Notes: generated by a model not told the origin, from the sequence alone. A stretch of DNA of 55,164 bases from Candidatus Homeothermus arabinoxylanisolvens (GCA_001689405.1 LUJO01000060.1:1-55164), one strand, 5' to 3'. Positions 13,716 through 22,364 are shown, counted from the stretch's first letter. Numbers and translations: made by a program.

Positions 13716-14819
13716 TTATTGTTCGGTGTCGTCTTTTGTCAGGTCAAGTACCACGTTGTCCTTGCCTTTCTCGAAGTACTGCTTGCGCAGCGGATTGCGT
13801 CGGGCCCGCGAGTAGTTGATACGGTTGCGGTACACGTCGATAGCCATATAGATGGCCTGACGCATGGACTCGGGCGAGGCCATGCCTTTGCCTGCTATGT
13901 CAAAACCGGTACCGTGGTCGGGCGATGTGCGCACAAACGGCAATCCGGCGGTGAAGTTGACGCCGTAGTCCATGGCCAGAGTCTTGAACGGGGCAAGGCC
14001 TTGGTCATGATACATGGCGAGTATGCCGTCAAACTTCGTGTAGGCGTCGGAACCGAAGAAGCCGTCGGCGGCATAGGGTCCGAAAGCCAGCACCTTCTCT
14101 TGCCGCGCCTCCTCGATGGCTGGCGATATTATGTCTTTTTCCTCGTTGCCGAGCAGCCCGTTTTCGCCGGAGTGGGGATTGAGCGACAGTACGGCTATGC
14201 GGGGAGCGTCGATGGCGAAGTCGCGTTTAAGCGACAGGTTGAATATCGCGAGTTTCTCTTTAATGGCATCTTTTGTTATGGCCGCGGCCACTTTGGCTAT
14301 GGGCAGGTGTGTTGTCACGAGTGCCACTCTTATCTCGTCGGTACACAGCACCATGAGGCTTTTGTCGCCGTCGCCGAGCGATGCTTCGAGGTACTCGGTA
14401 TGACCCGGGAATTGGAATGTGTCGCTGTGTATGGTGTCTTTGTTTATGGGGGCTGTCACGAGTACGTCTATATCGCCGGCGCGAAGGTCGGTCACGGCAC
14501 GTTCGAGAGCGGCAAACGCTGCTTCACCGGCTGTTTTCGACGCTACTCCGGGCTCTATCTTTGTGTCCTCGGGCACTACGTTTATTATGTTGACCTCGCC
14601 GTCACGAGTCTCTTCGGGCGATTGTATCTGCACCATATTGAACTGGGGCAGGTCGGCGCCTTTGCGGTAGTACGACGCTATTTTGGCCGAGCCGTATATG
14701 ACGGGAGTGCATAATTCGGTCATGCGCTGGTCTTCGAGGGCCTTTAAAATCACCTCGTAGCCTATGCCGTTTATGTCGCCGTGGGTGATACCTATCTTTA
14801 TTTTTCTATTGTCTTTCAT
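13716..14819 (-). CDS. pdxA: 4-hydroxythreonine-4-phosphate dehydrogenase
   Basis: A 367-residue cytoplasmic enzyme of pyridoxal 5'-phosphate synthesis, oxidising 4-phosphohydroxy-L-threonine with NAD. Family signatures are 'KIGITHGDINGIGYEVILKAL' at the N-terminus, 'LVTAPINKDTI', 'FPGHTEYLEASLG' (metal-binding His), 'LSLNPHSGENGLLGNEE', 'GPYAADGFFG', 'AMYHDQGLAPFKTLA' and 'VRTSPDHGTGFDIAGKG'. It is the first gene of a minus-strand run continuing with the nucleotidyltransferase, ATP-grasp, CDP-alcohol phosphatidyltransferase and HAD genes. That ties vitamin B6 synthesis and inositol-lipid synthesis into one transcript, or reflects chance adjacency. The C-terminal tail after about residue 340 is charged and variable. 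Confidence 0.95.
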   Translation of the reverse strand: MKDNRKIKIGITHGDINGIGYEVILKALEDQRMTELCTPVIYGSAKIASYYRKGADLPQFNMVQIQSPEETRDGEVNIINVVPEDTKIEPGVASKTAGEAAFAALERAVTDLRAGDIDVLVTAPINKDTIHSDTFQFPGHTEYLEASLGDGDKSLMVLCTDEIRVALVTTHLPIAKVAAAITKDAIKEKLAIFNLSLKRDFAIDAPRIAVLSLNPHSGENGLLGNEEKDIISPAIEEARQEKVLAFGPYAADGFFGSDAYTKFDGILAMYHDQGLAPFKTLAMDYGVNFTAGLPFVRTSPDHGTGFDIAGKGMASPESMRQAIYMAIDVYRNRINYSRARRNPLRKQYFEKGKDNVVLDLTKDDTEQ

Positions 14820-14885
14820 TGCAATTTATTGAAATATACCGCTAAATTACAAATAATCCCACACATACACATAACTTTTATGAAA

Positions 14886-15731
14886 TTACGCCTTGACCTG
14901 CGAGTACATCCATGCTATTTCCTCGGCCCAGATGTCCCAGTCGGGAGTCTCGAGAATGAGCGGAATGCCTTCCATGCGCTGGTCCTGCATGAGCATCGTG
15001 AAAAGAGTGTGACCTATGGCTCCTTTGCCGAGGCTCTCATGGCGGTCCACACGTGAGCCGAGACCCTTTTTGCTGTCGTTGATGTGCATGGCCGACAGAT
15101 ATTGCATGCCTACCGTGTCGTCAAACTCCTTCCATGCCGCTTCGTATCCTTCGGGTGTGGCCAAGTCATAGCCGGCGGCGAAGGCGTGGCATGTATCGAT
15201 ACATACTCCTACGCGCGACTTGTCGTGAACCTTGTCGATAATACGGGCGAGGTGGTGGAAGGCAAACCCGAGATTGGTGCCTTGTCCGGCCGTATTCTCT
15301 ATGACCGCTTTTACGCCGGTGGTATTGTCGAGGGTCATGTTGATCGACTCGGCTATAAGGTCGAGGCAGTCGTCGGCCGCGATAAGATTGAGGTGGCTGC
15401 CCGGATGAAAGTTGAGCATGGTCAAGCCGAGTTGTTCGCAGCGGCGAAATTCGTCGAGAAACGCCTCTCGCGACTGGGCGAGCTTAGCGGCGTCGGCCTG
15501 TCCGAGATTTATAAGGTAACTGTCGTGAGGCAATATCTGTGCCGGAGTGTAGCCGCACTCCTCGCAGTTTTTCTTGAACGCTTCGGCTTCCTTGTCGGAG
15601 ATCTCTTTGGATTTCCAGCGCGACGGATTGCGGGTAAACAGTGCAAATGCTTCGGCCCCTATGGCACGGGCGTTGAGCGGCGCTTTGCTTACTCCGCCCT
15701 CTACCGACACGTGTGCTCCTACATATTTCAT
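14886..15731 (-). CDS. nfo: Endonuclease IV (AP endonuclease)
   Basis: A 281-residue DNA repair enzyme that cuts 5' of abasic sites using three zinc ions. Signatures are the opening 'MKYVGAHVSVEGGVSKAP', 'FALFTRNPSRWKSK', 'LPHDSYLINLG', 'LNFHPGSHL', 'VIENTAGQGTNLGF', 'VGVCIDTCHAFAAGYDL', 'SAMHINDSKKGLGSRVDRHESLGKGAIG' and 'PLILETPD'; the His, Glu and Asp residues in these motifs are the zinc ligands. The length is normal for Nfo. It stands alone on the minus strand with a -7 box 33 bases upstream (15764-15771). Confidence 0.96.
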   Translation of the reverse strand: MKYVGAHVSVEGGVSKAPLNARAIGAEAFALFTRNPSRWKSKEISDKEAEAFKKNCEECGYTPAQILPHDSYLINLGQADAAKLAQSREAFLDEFRRCEQLGLTMLNFHPGSHLNLIAADDCLDLIAESINMTLDNTTGVKAVIENTAGQGTNLGFAFHHLARIIDKVHDKSRVGVCIDTCHAFAAGYDLATPEGYEAAWKEFDDTVGMQYLSAMHINDSKKGLGSRVDRHESLGKGAIGHTLFTMLMQDQRMEGIPLILETPDWDIWAEEIAWMYSQVKA

Positions 15732-15763
15732 ATCGTTGCTTGTTTTCGGGTGATTTATCTACG

Positions 15764-15771
15764 CAAATTTA
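15764..15771 (-). promoter_or_regulatory. -7 promoter element (TAAATTTG) for nfo
   Basis: The minus strand reads TAAATTTG 33 bases before the nfo ATG. A TTGC sequence 21 bases further upstream may act as a degenerate -33 element. Confidence 0.55.
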
Positions 15772-16034
15772 CATAGAATAATCGAAATGTCGGCAATGTA
15801 CATACGTCGGTATGATAAAAAGCAGTCAAATATAAAAAAGGAGAAGCCCGGGTATGTATGCTCTTGCGGCGATATGCGCAGTGGCTTGTCGAAGGAGTTT
15901 TCGTCGGTGGCTGCATCGGCTCTAAGTACGATGACACGTCCGGTATGCTATACCCTGAAAAATAAAGGTTAATTCGTATAATTGCCTTATTTAATCAAAA
16001 CCCGCGTGACGATTGTTATACGGAAGTATAACGT
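15772..16034. other. Intergenic region between nfo and the ion-channel-like gene, with a possible gene scrap
   Basis: The divergent gap is about 300 bases. Apart from the nfo promoter it holds no gene. On the minus strand, 15949-15826 reads 'GRVIVLRADAATDENSFDKP' followed by 'LRISPQE', which resembles the last strands of GH51 alpha-L-arabinofuranosidases (a V-L-T-A...N-T-F-(D/E)-N-P...V-x-P pattern). It has no start codon and could be a decayed gene end. Confidence 0.3.
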
Positions 16035-16790
16035 ATGTTTGTCATGAAGCTTTCGGCGAGGGGTATGCGATATATAAAGACGGTGTTGTATGTGACGGTG
16101 CTTTTGCTGTCACTGGGTCTTATCGTGTACATATCCATCGACACTTTCACCGGTGTGGACTTCCTGAAAAACGAGAGTTACATGCGTTTTCAGCTCTGGG
16201 TATGCGCCGTGTTTATGGCCGACTTTTTTATCGAGCTGTTTATGGCTGATGACAAATGGCGTTATATACGTCAGCGTTGGTTTTTCTTCATGGTGTCGAT
16301 ACCGTATCTTAACATTATCAATCTGTGGCATATTGATTTTTCGTCGGAAGTGTTGTATTTCCTGCGTTTTGTGCCGCTTGTGCGGGGTGCTCTCGCCCTG
16401 TCGATAGTGATAGGCTACATGACCTCCAACCGGTTGTCGTCGCTGTTGTTTTCTTACTTGGCCGTCATGCTGTCGGTTATTTATTTCGCGAGTCTGATAT
16501 TTCTTGAAAAGGAGCAGCCGGTCAACAACATGGTGCCCGACTACGGAGCCGCGCTCTGGTGGGCGTGCATGAACGCCACCACGATAGGGTGTGACATATA
16601 TCCGGTGACCGTGACCGGCAAGATACTTGCCGTGATACTCGCCGGCATGGGCATGATGATGTTTCCGCTCTTTACGGTGTATATAACCGGTCTGGTGCAG
16701 CGCTACAACAGCCGTCACGGCACCACTCTGTTCGGTACGGTGATGAAGGCAAAAAAGCCCGATGCCGGCGATTATAAAAACGCGACTTGA
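16035..16790 (+). CDS. Potassium-channel-like (two-pore-domain or voltage-sensor type) ion channel protein with a non-canonical filter
   Basis: A 251-residue membrane protein. Hydrophobic segments lie near residues 16-34, 52-70, 80-100, 105-127, 136-157 and 192-214, matching a six-helix channel with four helices before the pore pair. The pore helix and filter are at 171-190: 'GAALWWACMNATTIGCDIYP'. This aligns with the potassium-channel TTVGYGD segment but reads TIG-Cys186-Asp187 instead of GYG. The last helix 'MGMMMFPLFTVYITGLVQ' carries the expected glycine hinge region. Segment 105-118 has few positive charges, so true voltage sensing is doubtful. It is a single gene. Its C-terminus lies 65 bases before der. 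Confidence 0.7.
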   Translation: MFVMKLSARGMRYIKTVLYVTVLLLSLGLIVYISIDTFTGVDFLKNESYMRFQLWVCAVFMADFFIELFMADDKWRYIRQRWFFFMVSIPYLNIINLWHIDFSSEVLYFLRFVPLVRGALALSIVIGYMTSNRLSSLLFSYLAVMLSVIYFASLIFLEKEQPVNNMVPDYGAALWWACMNATTIGCDIYPVTVTGKILAVILAGMGMMMFPLFTVYITGLVQRYNSRHGTTLFGTVMKAKKPDAGDYKNAT

Positions 16791-16830
16791 GAATTGGTCC
16801 GGGAAATGGAGATTATTGGGCTAAAAATGT

Positions 16831-16838
16831 TAAATTTG
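16831..16838 (+). promoter_or_regulatory. -7 promoter element (TAAATTTG) for der
   Basis: TAAATTTG lies 17 bases before the der ATG at 16856, predicting a leader of about 14 bases. It likely drives der and the downstream genes to xseB. Confidence 0.6.
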
Positions 16839-16855
16839 CAGTTTAAAATATAATT

Positions 16856-18172
16856 ATGGGAAGACTTGTAGCAATCGTCGGACGACCCAATGTGGGTAAA
16901 TCGACGCTTTTCAACCGACTGACACAGACACGCACTGCGATTGTCGACGATACCGCCGGCACTACCCGCGACCGTCAGTACGGCAAGGTGGACTGGTGCG
17001 GAAAGGAATTTTCTATCGTCGATACCGGCGGATGGGTTGTTAACTCGGAGGATATTTTCGAGAGCGAAATCAACAAGCAGGTGTATCTTGCCATAGAGGA
17101 GGCCGATGTCATACTTTTTGTGGTCGACGCCATGAACGGTGTCACCGATCTCGACGATCATGTGGCCAACATATTGCGACGCTCCAAGAAGCCCGTGATA
17201 CTCGTGGCCAACAAGACCGACGCCGGAGAGTCGCGCTTCAATGTCCCCGAATTTTATTCGCTCGGCCTCGGCGAGCCGTTCTCGATATCGTCGGCCAACG
17301 GGTCGGGTACGGGCGAGCTGCTCGACGAGATAGTCAAGGACCTGCCGGAGGACGATACCGAGGAGCAGGAGCTGGAGAAGATACCTAAATTCGCTATCGT
17401 GGGGCGTCCTAATGCGGGCAAGTCATCGATTATAAACTCGTTTATAGGCGAGGACCGTAATATTGTGACTAATATAGCCGGCACTACTCGCGACTCCATA
17501 TACACGCGCTACAATAAGTTCGGCTTCGACTTCTACCTTGTCGACACTGCCGGCATACGCAAGAAGAACAAAGTCAACGAAGACATAGAGTACTACTCTG
17601 TGATACGCTCCATAAGGGCTATCGAGGCGTCGGACGTATGTATACTTATGATCGACGCCACTCTCGGCATAGAGAGTCAGGATGTAAGTATATTCTCGCT
17701 CATCCAACGCAATAAGAAAGGGCTTGTGGTGTGTGTCAACAAATGGGACCTCGTCAAGGACAAGTCGCAGGAGGCCATACGCCATTTCGAGGCCGCAATA
17801 CGAAGCCGCTTCGCTCCATTCACCGATTTCCCCATCATATTCGGCTCGGCGCTTACCAAGCAGAGGATATTCAAGGTTATCGAGACTGCCGTAGACGTGT
17901 ATAAAAACCGTGAGCGTATAATACCCACCTCACAGCTCAACGTATACATGCAGGAGGTGATAGGCGCTTATCCGCCCCCGGCCAATAAAGGCAAATACAT
18001 CAAGATTAAATATGTGACCATGCTAAAGGAGTCACCAATTCCCACCTTTATATTTTTCTGTAACCTCCCCCAGTGGGTCAAAGAGCCCTACCGACGTTAT
18101 CTGGAAAACAAGATTCGAGAGAAATGGGACTTTACAGGTACGCCGATCAACGTTTTCATGCGTGAGAAGTAG
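16856..18172 (+). CDS. der: Ribosome assembly GTPase Der (EngA)
   Basis: A 438-residue essential GTPase that helps assemble the 50S ribosomal subunit. It has two tandem G domains: the first with P-loop 'GRPNVGKST' (residues 8-16), 'DTAGTTRD', 'DTGG' and 'NKTD'; the second with 'GRPNAGKSS' near 182, 'AGTTRDSIYTRY', 'DTAG' and 'NKWD'. The C-terminal KH-like domain follows ('PPPANKGKYIKIKYVTM', 'FFCNLPQWVKEPYRRYLENKIRE'). Length and order are exactly as expected. It precedes the DEAD-box helicase by 24 bases, so two ribosome-linked genes are probably co-transcribed. Confidence 0.97.
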   Translation: MGRLVAIVGRPNVGKSTLFNRLTQTRTAIVDDTAGTTRDRQYGKVDWCGKEFSIVDTGGWVVNSEDIFESEINKQVYLAIEEADVILFVVDAMNGVTDLDDHVANILRRSKKPVILVANKTDAGESRFNVPEFYSLGLGEPFSISSANGSGTGELLDEIVKDLPEDDTEEQELEKIPKFAIVGRPNAGKSSIINSFIGEDRNIVTNIAGTTRDSIYTRYNKFGFDFYLVDTAGIRKKNKVNEDIEYYSVIRSIRAIEASDVCILMIDATLGIESQDVSIFSLIQRNKKGLVVCVNKWDLVKDKSQEAIRHFEAAIRSRFAPFTDFPIIFGSALTKQRIFKVIETAVDVYKNRERIIPTSQLNVYMQEVIGAYPPPANKGKYIKIKYVTMLKESPIPTFIFFCNLPQWVKEPYRRYLENKIREKWDFTGTPINVFMREK

Positions 18173-18196
18173 GTCGTAAAAACAAAAAACAGAAAA

Positions 18197-19951
18197 ATGA
18201 AGACATTTGAAGAATTGGGAGTGCGCGATGACCTGCGTAAGGCCATCGAGGAACTGGGTTTCGAACACCCTATGCCGGTACAGGAAAAAGTCATACCGCA
18301 TCTGCTTAACGAGGATGGCGATGTAGTGGCCCTTGCACAGACGGGTACGGGCAAGACGGCTGCGTTCGGACTGCCGGTGCTGCAGCGTCTCGACCCTTCG
18401 GCCAATGTGCCGCAGGCGTTGATTATAGCACCGACGCGAGAGCTGTGTCTGCAGATAGGCGGCGACTTGGCCGACTTCTCCAAGTACATGCCGGCTGTAA
18501 AGGTATTGCCGGTCTATGGCGGATCGAGCATAGAGAGCCAGATACGCAGTCTGCGTCAGGGAGTTCAGGTCATAGTGGCTACGCCCGGGCGTCTGATGGA
18601 CCTCATGAACCGTGGCGTGGTGGACCTGTCGGGTGTGCATACGGTGATTCTTGACGAGGCCGACGAGATGCTCAACATGGGTTTTGTCGATGACATAAAC
18701 GAGATACTCGCCCATGTGCCCGAGGACCGCAAGATGCTGCTGTTTTCAGCGACGATGCCCAACGAAATCGCTAAGATAGCCAAGCGCTACATGCATGACC
18801 CGCAGGAGTTTGTCGTAGGCGAGAAAAACACCGGGGCCGAAAACGTGAAGCATGTGTATTATATGGTACACGCGCGCGACAAATATCTTGCGCTTAAACG
18901 TATAGCCGACGATACACCCAATATATACGGCATAATCTTTTGCCGCACACGAAAGGAGACACAGGAGATAGCCGACCAGCTTATACAGGACGGATATAAT
19001 GCCGACTCGCTGCACGGCGAGCTGTCGCAGGCGCAGCGCGATCAGGTCATGAAGAAATTTCGTGACGGGGTGCTGTCGCTGCTCGTGGCTACCGATGTGG
19101 CCGCCCGCGGTCTTGACGTGAGCAATCTTACCCACGTCATAAACTACGGACTCCCCGACGATATAGCAACATACACCCATCGCTCGGGACGTACGGGGCG
19201 TGCGGGCAAAACCGGTATATCGATAGCCATAATCCACTCGCGCGAGCGCAACAAGTTGCGTGACATCGAGAAGAAAATCGGCAAGACCTTTGAACGCAAG
19301 GAGGTGCCGACACCAGAGCATATCATCGAGAAGCAGCTGTATAATCTGGCCGACCGCATTGAGCGCGTGAAGGTGGACGATGAGGAGATAGCCAAGTATA
19401 TACCCGGAGTAAGCCGCAAGTTGTGCTGGCTGTCGCAGGAGGATCTGCTCAAGCGTGTCGTGTCGCTTGAATTCAACCGTCTGCTCGAATATTATAAAGA
19501 TGCCCCCGTCATAGACTTTATCGACGAGAAGCCCAAGAAGGAGAAGAAAGAGCCGGCGCGTCCGCGCACGGCCGCAGAGAAGGACCGCCGCACAGCCGAC
19601 CGTGGAATGGCCCGCATATATGTAAATGCAGGTAAGAGCGACGGCTTTTATGCCGGAAATCTTATCGACATACTCAACCACGCCATACACGGAGCACGTG
19701 TCGATGTAGGCCGTATAGACCTTATGCCGGGTTATTCGCTTTTTGATGTCAAGAAAGCCGATGCCCGCAGGGTGGTGGAGGGTATAACCGGCCTTGACTT
19801 TGTGGGGCATAAGCTGTATGCCGAGATAGCCGATCCTGAAAAGGATTACTCGCGTGCTTCACGTCGCAAACGCGACTCCAAAGATGATAAAAACGGAGGA
19901 AATTTTGATAAATTCATAAAAAAGGGAAAGAAAGGTTCCCGTAAATACTGA
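18197..19951 (+). CDS. deaD: DEAD-box ATP-dependent RNA helicase (DeaD/CsdA type) with DbpA-like RNA-binding domain
   Basis: A 584-residue RNA helicase. It opens 'MKTFEELGVRDDLRKAIEELGFEHPMPVQEKVIP' (Q motif), then motif I 'AQTGTGKT', Ia 'PTRELC', Ib 'TPGR', II 'DEAD' ('VILDEADEML'), III 'SAT', IV 'IIFCRTRKE', V 'ATDVAARGLDV' and VI 'HRSGRTGRAGKTG'. After about residue 470 comes a charged linker, then 'MARIYVNAGKSDGFYAGNLIDIL', an RRM-like DbpA domain, and a lysine-rich tail. It likely remodels rRNA or structured mRNA. DUF3256 starts six bases after its stop codon. The precise gene name is by family resemblance. Confidence 0.92.
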   Translation: MKTFEELGVRDDLRKAIEELGFEHPMPVQEKVIPHLLNEDGDVVALAQTGTGKTAAFGLPVLQRLDPSANVPQALIIAPTRELCLQIGGDLADFSKYMPAVKVLPVYGGSSIESQIRSLRQGVQVIVATPGRLMDLMNRGVVDLSGVHTVILDEADEMLNMGFVDDINEILAHVPEDRKMLLFSATMPNEIAKIAKRYMHDPQEFVVGEKNTGAENVKHVYYMVHARDKYLALKRIADDTPNIYGIIFCRTRKETQEIADQLIQDGYNADSLHGELSQAQRDQVMKKFRDGVLSLLVATDVAARGLDVSNLTHVINYGLPDDIATYTHRSGRTGRAGKTGISIAIIHSRERNKLRDIEKKIGKTFERKEVPTPEHIIEKQLYNLADRIERVKVDDEEIAKYIPGVSRKLCWLSQEDLLKRVVSLEFNRLLEYYKDAPVIDFIDEKPKKEKKEPARPRTAAEKDRRTADRGMARIYVNAGKSDGFYAGNLIDILNHAIHGARVDVGRIDLMPGYSLFDVKKADARRVVEGITGLDFVGHKLYAEIADPEKDYSRASRRKRDSKDDKNGGNFDKFIKKGKKGSRKY

Positions 19952-19957
19952 ACGAGT

Positions 19958-20599
19958 ATGAAAAGATTGATAAACATGGCCGTCGTCATGGTTATGGCGC
20001 TTGTCGGAATACAGAACGCATCGGCCCGGCTTACGGCTGCCGGCGCTTTTGCCGACGCTCCGGCGCCACTGTTCCCGTTGCTTGACAAGAACGCCCGTCT
20101 TGACATGATCGATTATTACAACAGCGGTTCGGCTACCCCTACTCAGAACGCTCTGCAGGGCAAGTCGCGGGTGACTGCCATGACCCCCGATGACATAAAG
20201 ATAGCCATGACCGACGCGTCATCGTATCAGATATCCATACTGCCTTACGGCAATGACTCCATAATAGCCGTCATACAGACTGTGGCTACTCCGGCCCACG
20301 ACAGCCACATATCATTTTACAGCCGTCGGTGGGAAAAGATGTCGGCACCTCTGTTCAAGGCTCCTGACCTTGCCGCGTGGCTTACGCCCGAAGGCTCCAA
20401 GGATGCCTCCAATGTTGCCGCTCTCATACCGTTTATGCTTGCCAAGTATGACTACGACACCGCCTCTGCCGTGCTGACTCTGACCAACAACCTTCAGGAG
20501 TTTCTGTCGCCCGACGTATACAAGATGGTGTCGGCCTCCATGCGTCCCGCGTTGAAATATCGCTGGACGGGAAAGATGATGGAGCCTGTCAATAAGTAA
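19958..20599 (+). CDS. DUF3256 family exported protein
   Basis: A 213-residue protein with a signal peptide (MKRLINMAVVMVMALVGIQNASA). 'FADAPAPLFPLLDKNARLDMIDYYNSG' and 'DSIIAVIQTVATPAHDSHISFYSRRWEKM' are the parts that mark the DUF3256 family found in Bacteroidales, which has no known function. It lies 6 bases after the helicase and 15 bases before xseA, so it is a middle member of the der-to-xseB run. It is probably periplasmic. There are no catalytic motifs. Confidence 0.8.
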   Translation: MKRLINMAVVMVMALVGIQNASARLTAAGAFADAPAPLFPLLDKNARLDMIDYYNSGSATPTQNALQGKSRVTAMTPDDIKIAMTDASSYQISILPYGNDSIIAVIQTVATPAHDSHISFYSRRWEKMSAPLFKAPDLAAWLTPEGSKDASNVAALIPFMLAKYDYDTASAVLTLTNNLQEFLSPDVYKMVSASMRPALKYRWTGKMMEPVNK

Positions 20600-20614
20600 A
20601 CCGCTTTGCTGCCG

Positions 20615-21907
20615 ATGGAGTCGCTGACACTGCTGCAACTTAACAAACGTATAGCGTCGCTTGTCATGACCGGCGCCACACAGAATGTGTGGATTACCGC
20701 CGAGCTGAGCGATGTCATAGTGCGCGGAGGCCACTGCTACATGGAGTTGCTTCAGAAAGACTCGGCAAGCGGTGCTACGGTGGCGAAGGCCCGGGGAGCC
20801 ATATGGGCCAACAGATTTGTCGACATACGCCAGAGTTTTATGGCCGCTACCGGACAGGATTTCCGCACCGGACTTAAAGTTATGCTGTGTGCGTCGGTGT
20901 CGATGCACCCTGTCTACGGCATGTCGCTGGTCATAAATGCCGTCAACCCCGAGTATACGCTGGGCGACGTAGTGCGCCGACGCAATGAGATGCTCGCGCG
21001 GTTAAAGAGCGAGGGTATAATTAACATGAACCGTGAACTGCCGTGGCCTGTGCCGGCGCTGCGTATAGCCGTGGTGTCGGCCGAGGGAGCCGCGGGCTAT
21101 GGCGATTTCATGAACCAGCTGCATAACAACACTCTGCGGCTGCGTTTTGTGACAAGGCTTTTCCCGGCCATGATGCAGGGCGACCGTGTGGCGCCTACCG
21201 TTATAGCCGCGCTTGACGAGATAGCCGCGTCGCGCGATGACTGGGACTGTGTGGTCATAATACGTGGCGGTGGCGCTACAAGCGACCTGCTTGGGTTTGA
21301 AAACTATGACCTTGCGGCCAATGTGGCGCAGTTTCCGCTCCCTGTCATTGTGGGCATAGGGCATGAACGCGATGTGACGATACTCGATTACGTGGCCGGT
21401 GTGAGGGTCAAGACTCCTACTGCGGCCGCTGAATGGCTGATTGAGCGCGGCAAGACTGAACTGGAGCGTCTCGGTGTCATAGGACGCGAGATTGTAAGAC
21501 TTGCCGGCGACAGGCTTTCGGGCGCCAAGGAGCAGCTTGGGCGTCTTGAAGGCGCTTTGCCTTCGTTGCCTTCGGCAGTCATTGACCGCCAGCGGGGCAA
21601 ACTTGACCGCTGCATGATGTGGGTCGGTCAGCTCTCGGATAGGCGTATACGCCCTCAGCTGTCGCGGCTTGACACAGTGGCTTCGTCGCTGCCTGTACTG
21701 CTTGCCGCCGTGATGGAGCGACGACGCTCCCGGTTGCAGTCGCTCGGCGAGATGCTCGACATGCTGTCGCCCGAGGCGACTCTGCGGCGAGGGTATTCTG
21801 TGACGCGCTATAACGGACATGCCGTGACCGACGCTTCGGAAGTGCCCGACGGTGCCGTGCTCGAAACTCTTGTCGCGTCAGGAACAATCAGATCGGTTAA
21901 ACAATAA
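20615..21907 (+). CDS. xseA: Exodeoxyribonuclease VII large subunit
   Basis: About 430 residues. The N-terminal OB-fold region begins 'MESLTLLQLNKRIASLVMTGATQNVWITAELSDV'. The catalytic region has 'PLRIAVVSAEGAAGYGDFMNQL' (variant of the family's VITS-xTGAA-x-D), 'VIIRGGGATSDLLGFENYDLA' and 'VPVIVGIGHERDVTILDYVA', followed by a long coiled C-terminal region and 'ATLRRGYSVTR'. With XseB it degrades single-stranded DNA from both ends. A TTG at 20606 is in frame, but the ATG at 20615 gives the normal N-terminus and is preferred. xseB follows after 19 bases. Confidence 0.95.
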   Translation: MESLTLLQLNKRIASLVMTGATQNVWITAELSDVIVRGGHCYMELLQKDSASGATVAKARGAIWANRFVDIRQSFMAATGQDFRTGLKVMLCASVSMHPVYGMSLVINAVNPEYTLGDVVRRRNEMLARLKSEGIINMNRELPWPVPALRIAVVSAEGAAGYGDFMNQLHNNTLRLRFVTRLFPAMMQGDRVAPTVIAALDEIAASRDDWDCVVIIRGGGATSDLLGFENYDLAANVAQFPLPVIVGIGHERDVTILDYVAGVRVKTPTAAAEWLIERGKTELERLGVIGREIVRLAGDRLSGAKEQLGRLEGALPSLPSAVIDRQRGKLDRCMMWVGQLSDRRIRPQLSRLDTVASSLPVLLAAVMERRRSRLQSLGEMLDMLSPEATLRRGYSVTRYNGHAVTDASEVPDGAVLETLVASGTIRSVKQ

Positions 21908-21926
21908 ATACTACATTATAATAAGT

Positions 21927-22145
21927 ATGGTGGAAAATCCGGAATTTGTGCCTGTCAGGGAATTGTCCTACAATCAGGCCATAGCTGAGCTTGAAGATAT
22001 AATGAAGCGCATGCAGAGCGATGCTCTCGACATCGACCTGCTGGCATGCTATACACGGCGTGCCACTGAACTGCTCGCCGAGTGCCGCAGCCGTCTGACC
22101 GCTACCGACGAGGAGCTCCGTGCCATTCTCAATAAGGCTGACTGA
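21927..22145 (+). CDS. xseB: Exodeoxyribonuclease VII small subunit
   Basis: A 72-residue helical protein: 'LSYNQAIAELEDIMKRMQSDALDIDLLACYTRRATELL' is the standard XseB pattern (S..A...L..I...L......L......Y..G..L). A longer in-frame reading from 21852 overlaps xseA and lacks family similarity; the ATG at 21927, 19 bases after xseA, is the right start. It binds XseA to form exonuclease VII. Confidence 0.93.
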   Translation: MVENPEFVPVRELSYNQAIAELEDIMKRMQSDALDIDLLACYTRRATELLAECRSRLTATDEELRAILNKAD

Positions 22146-22146
22146 G

Positions 22147-22168
22147 CGCGGGCGGGTCATGGCCCGCG
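22147..22168 (+). terminator. Hairpin after xseB, weak terminator
   Basis: CGCGGGC (22147-22153) pairs with GCCCGCG (22162-22168) around an eight-base loop, beginning directly after the xseB stop codon. No good U-run follows. The remaining 22169-22364 is AT-rich with no recognised gene. Confidence 0.4.
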
Positions 22169-22364
22169 TCATTGAGGTTTGTATTTTGGAAAATGTATGT
22201 GACCGCGCGATTTTATCCGCGGCTTTCTGTTGTGTCGCAACGATGTGTTTATTTAACTAAATTTATTTTGTTTATTGTGTATAAATATGTAATTTCGTTG
22301 CGCCATGAAACTTTATTGTTTCGTTTTGATAAGCCTATACTGAACCAACAGAAAGTGACCTGAA

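Noticed and set aside
13707..14714. A 335-codon open frame on the plus strand opposite pdxA
   Set aside because: The minus-strand pdxA has all family motifs. Long antisense frames arise here from codon bias and carry no recognisable domain. The same applies to antisense frames at 11901-12947 (opposite the ATP-grasp gene) and 18746-19810 (opposite the helicase).
22172..22363. A 63-codon frame after xseB
   Set aside because: No family similarity, poor composition and no initiation context; probably leader sequence of the phosphoesterase gene.
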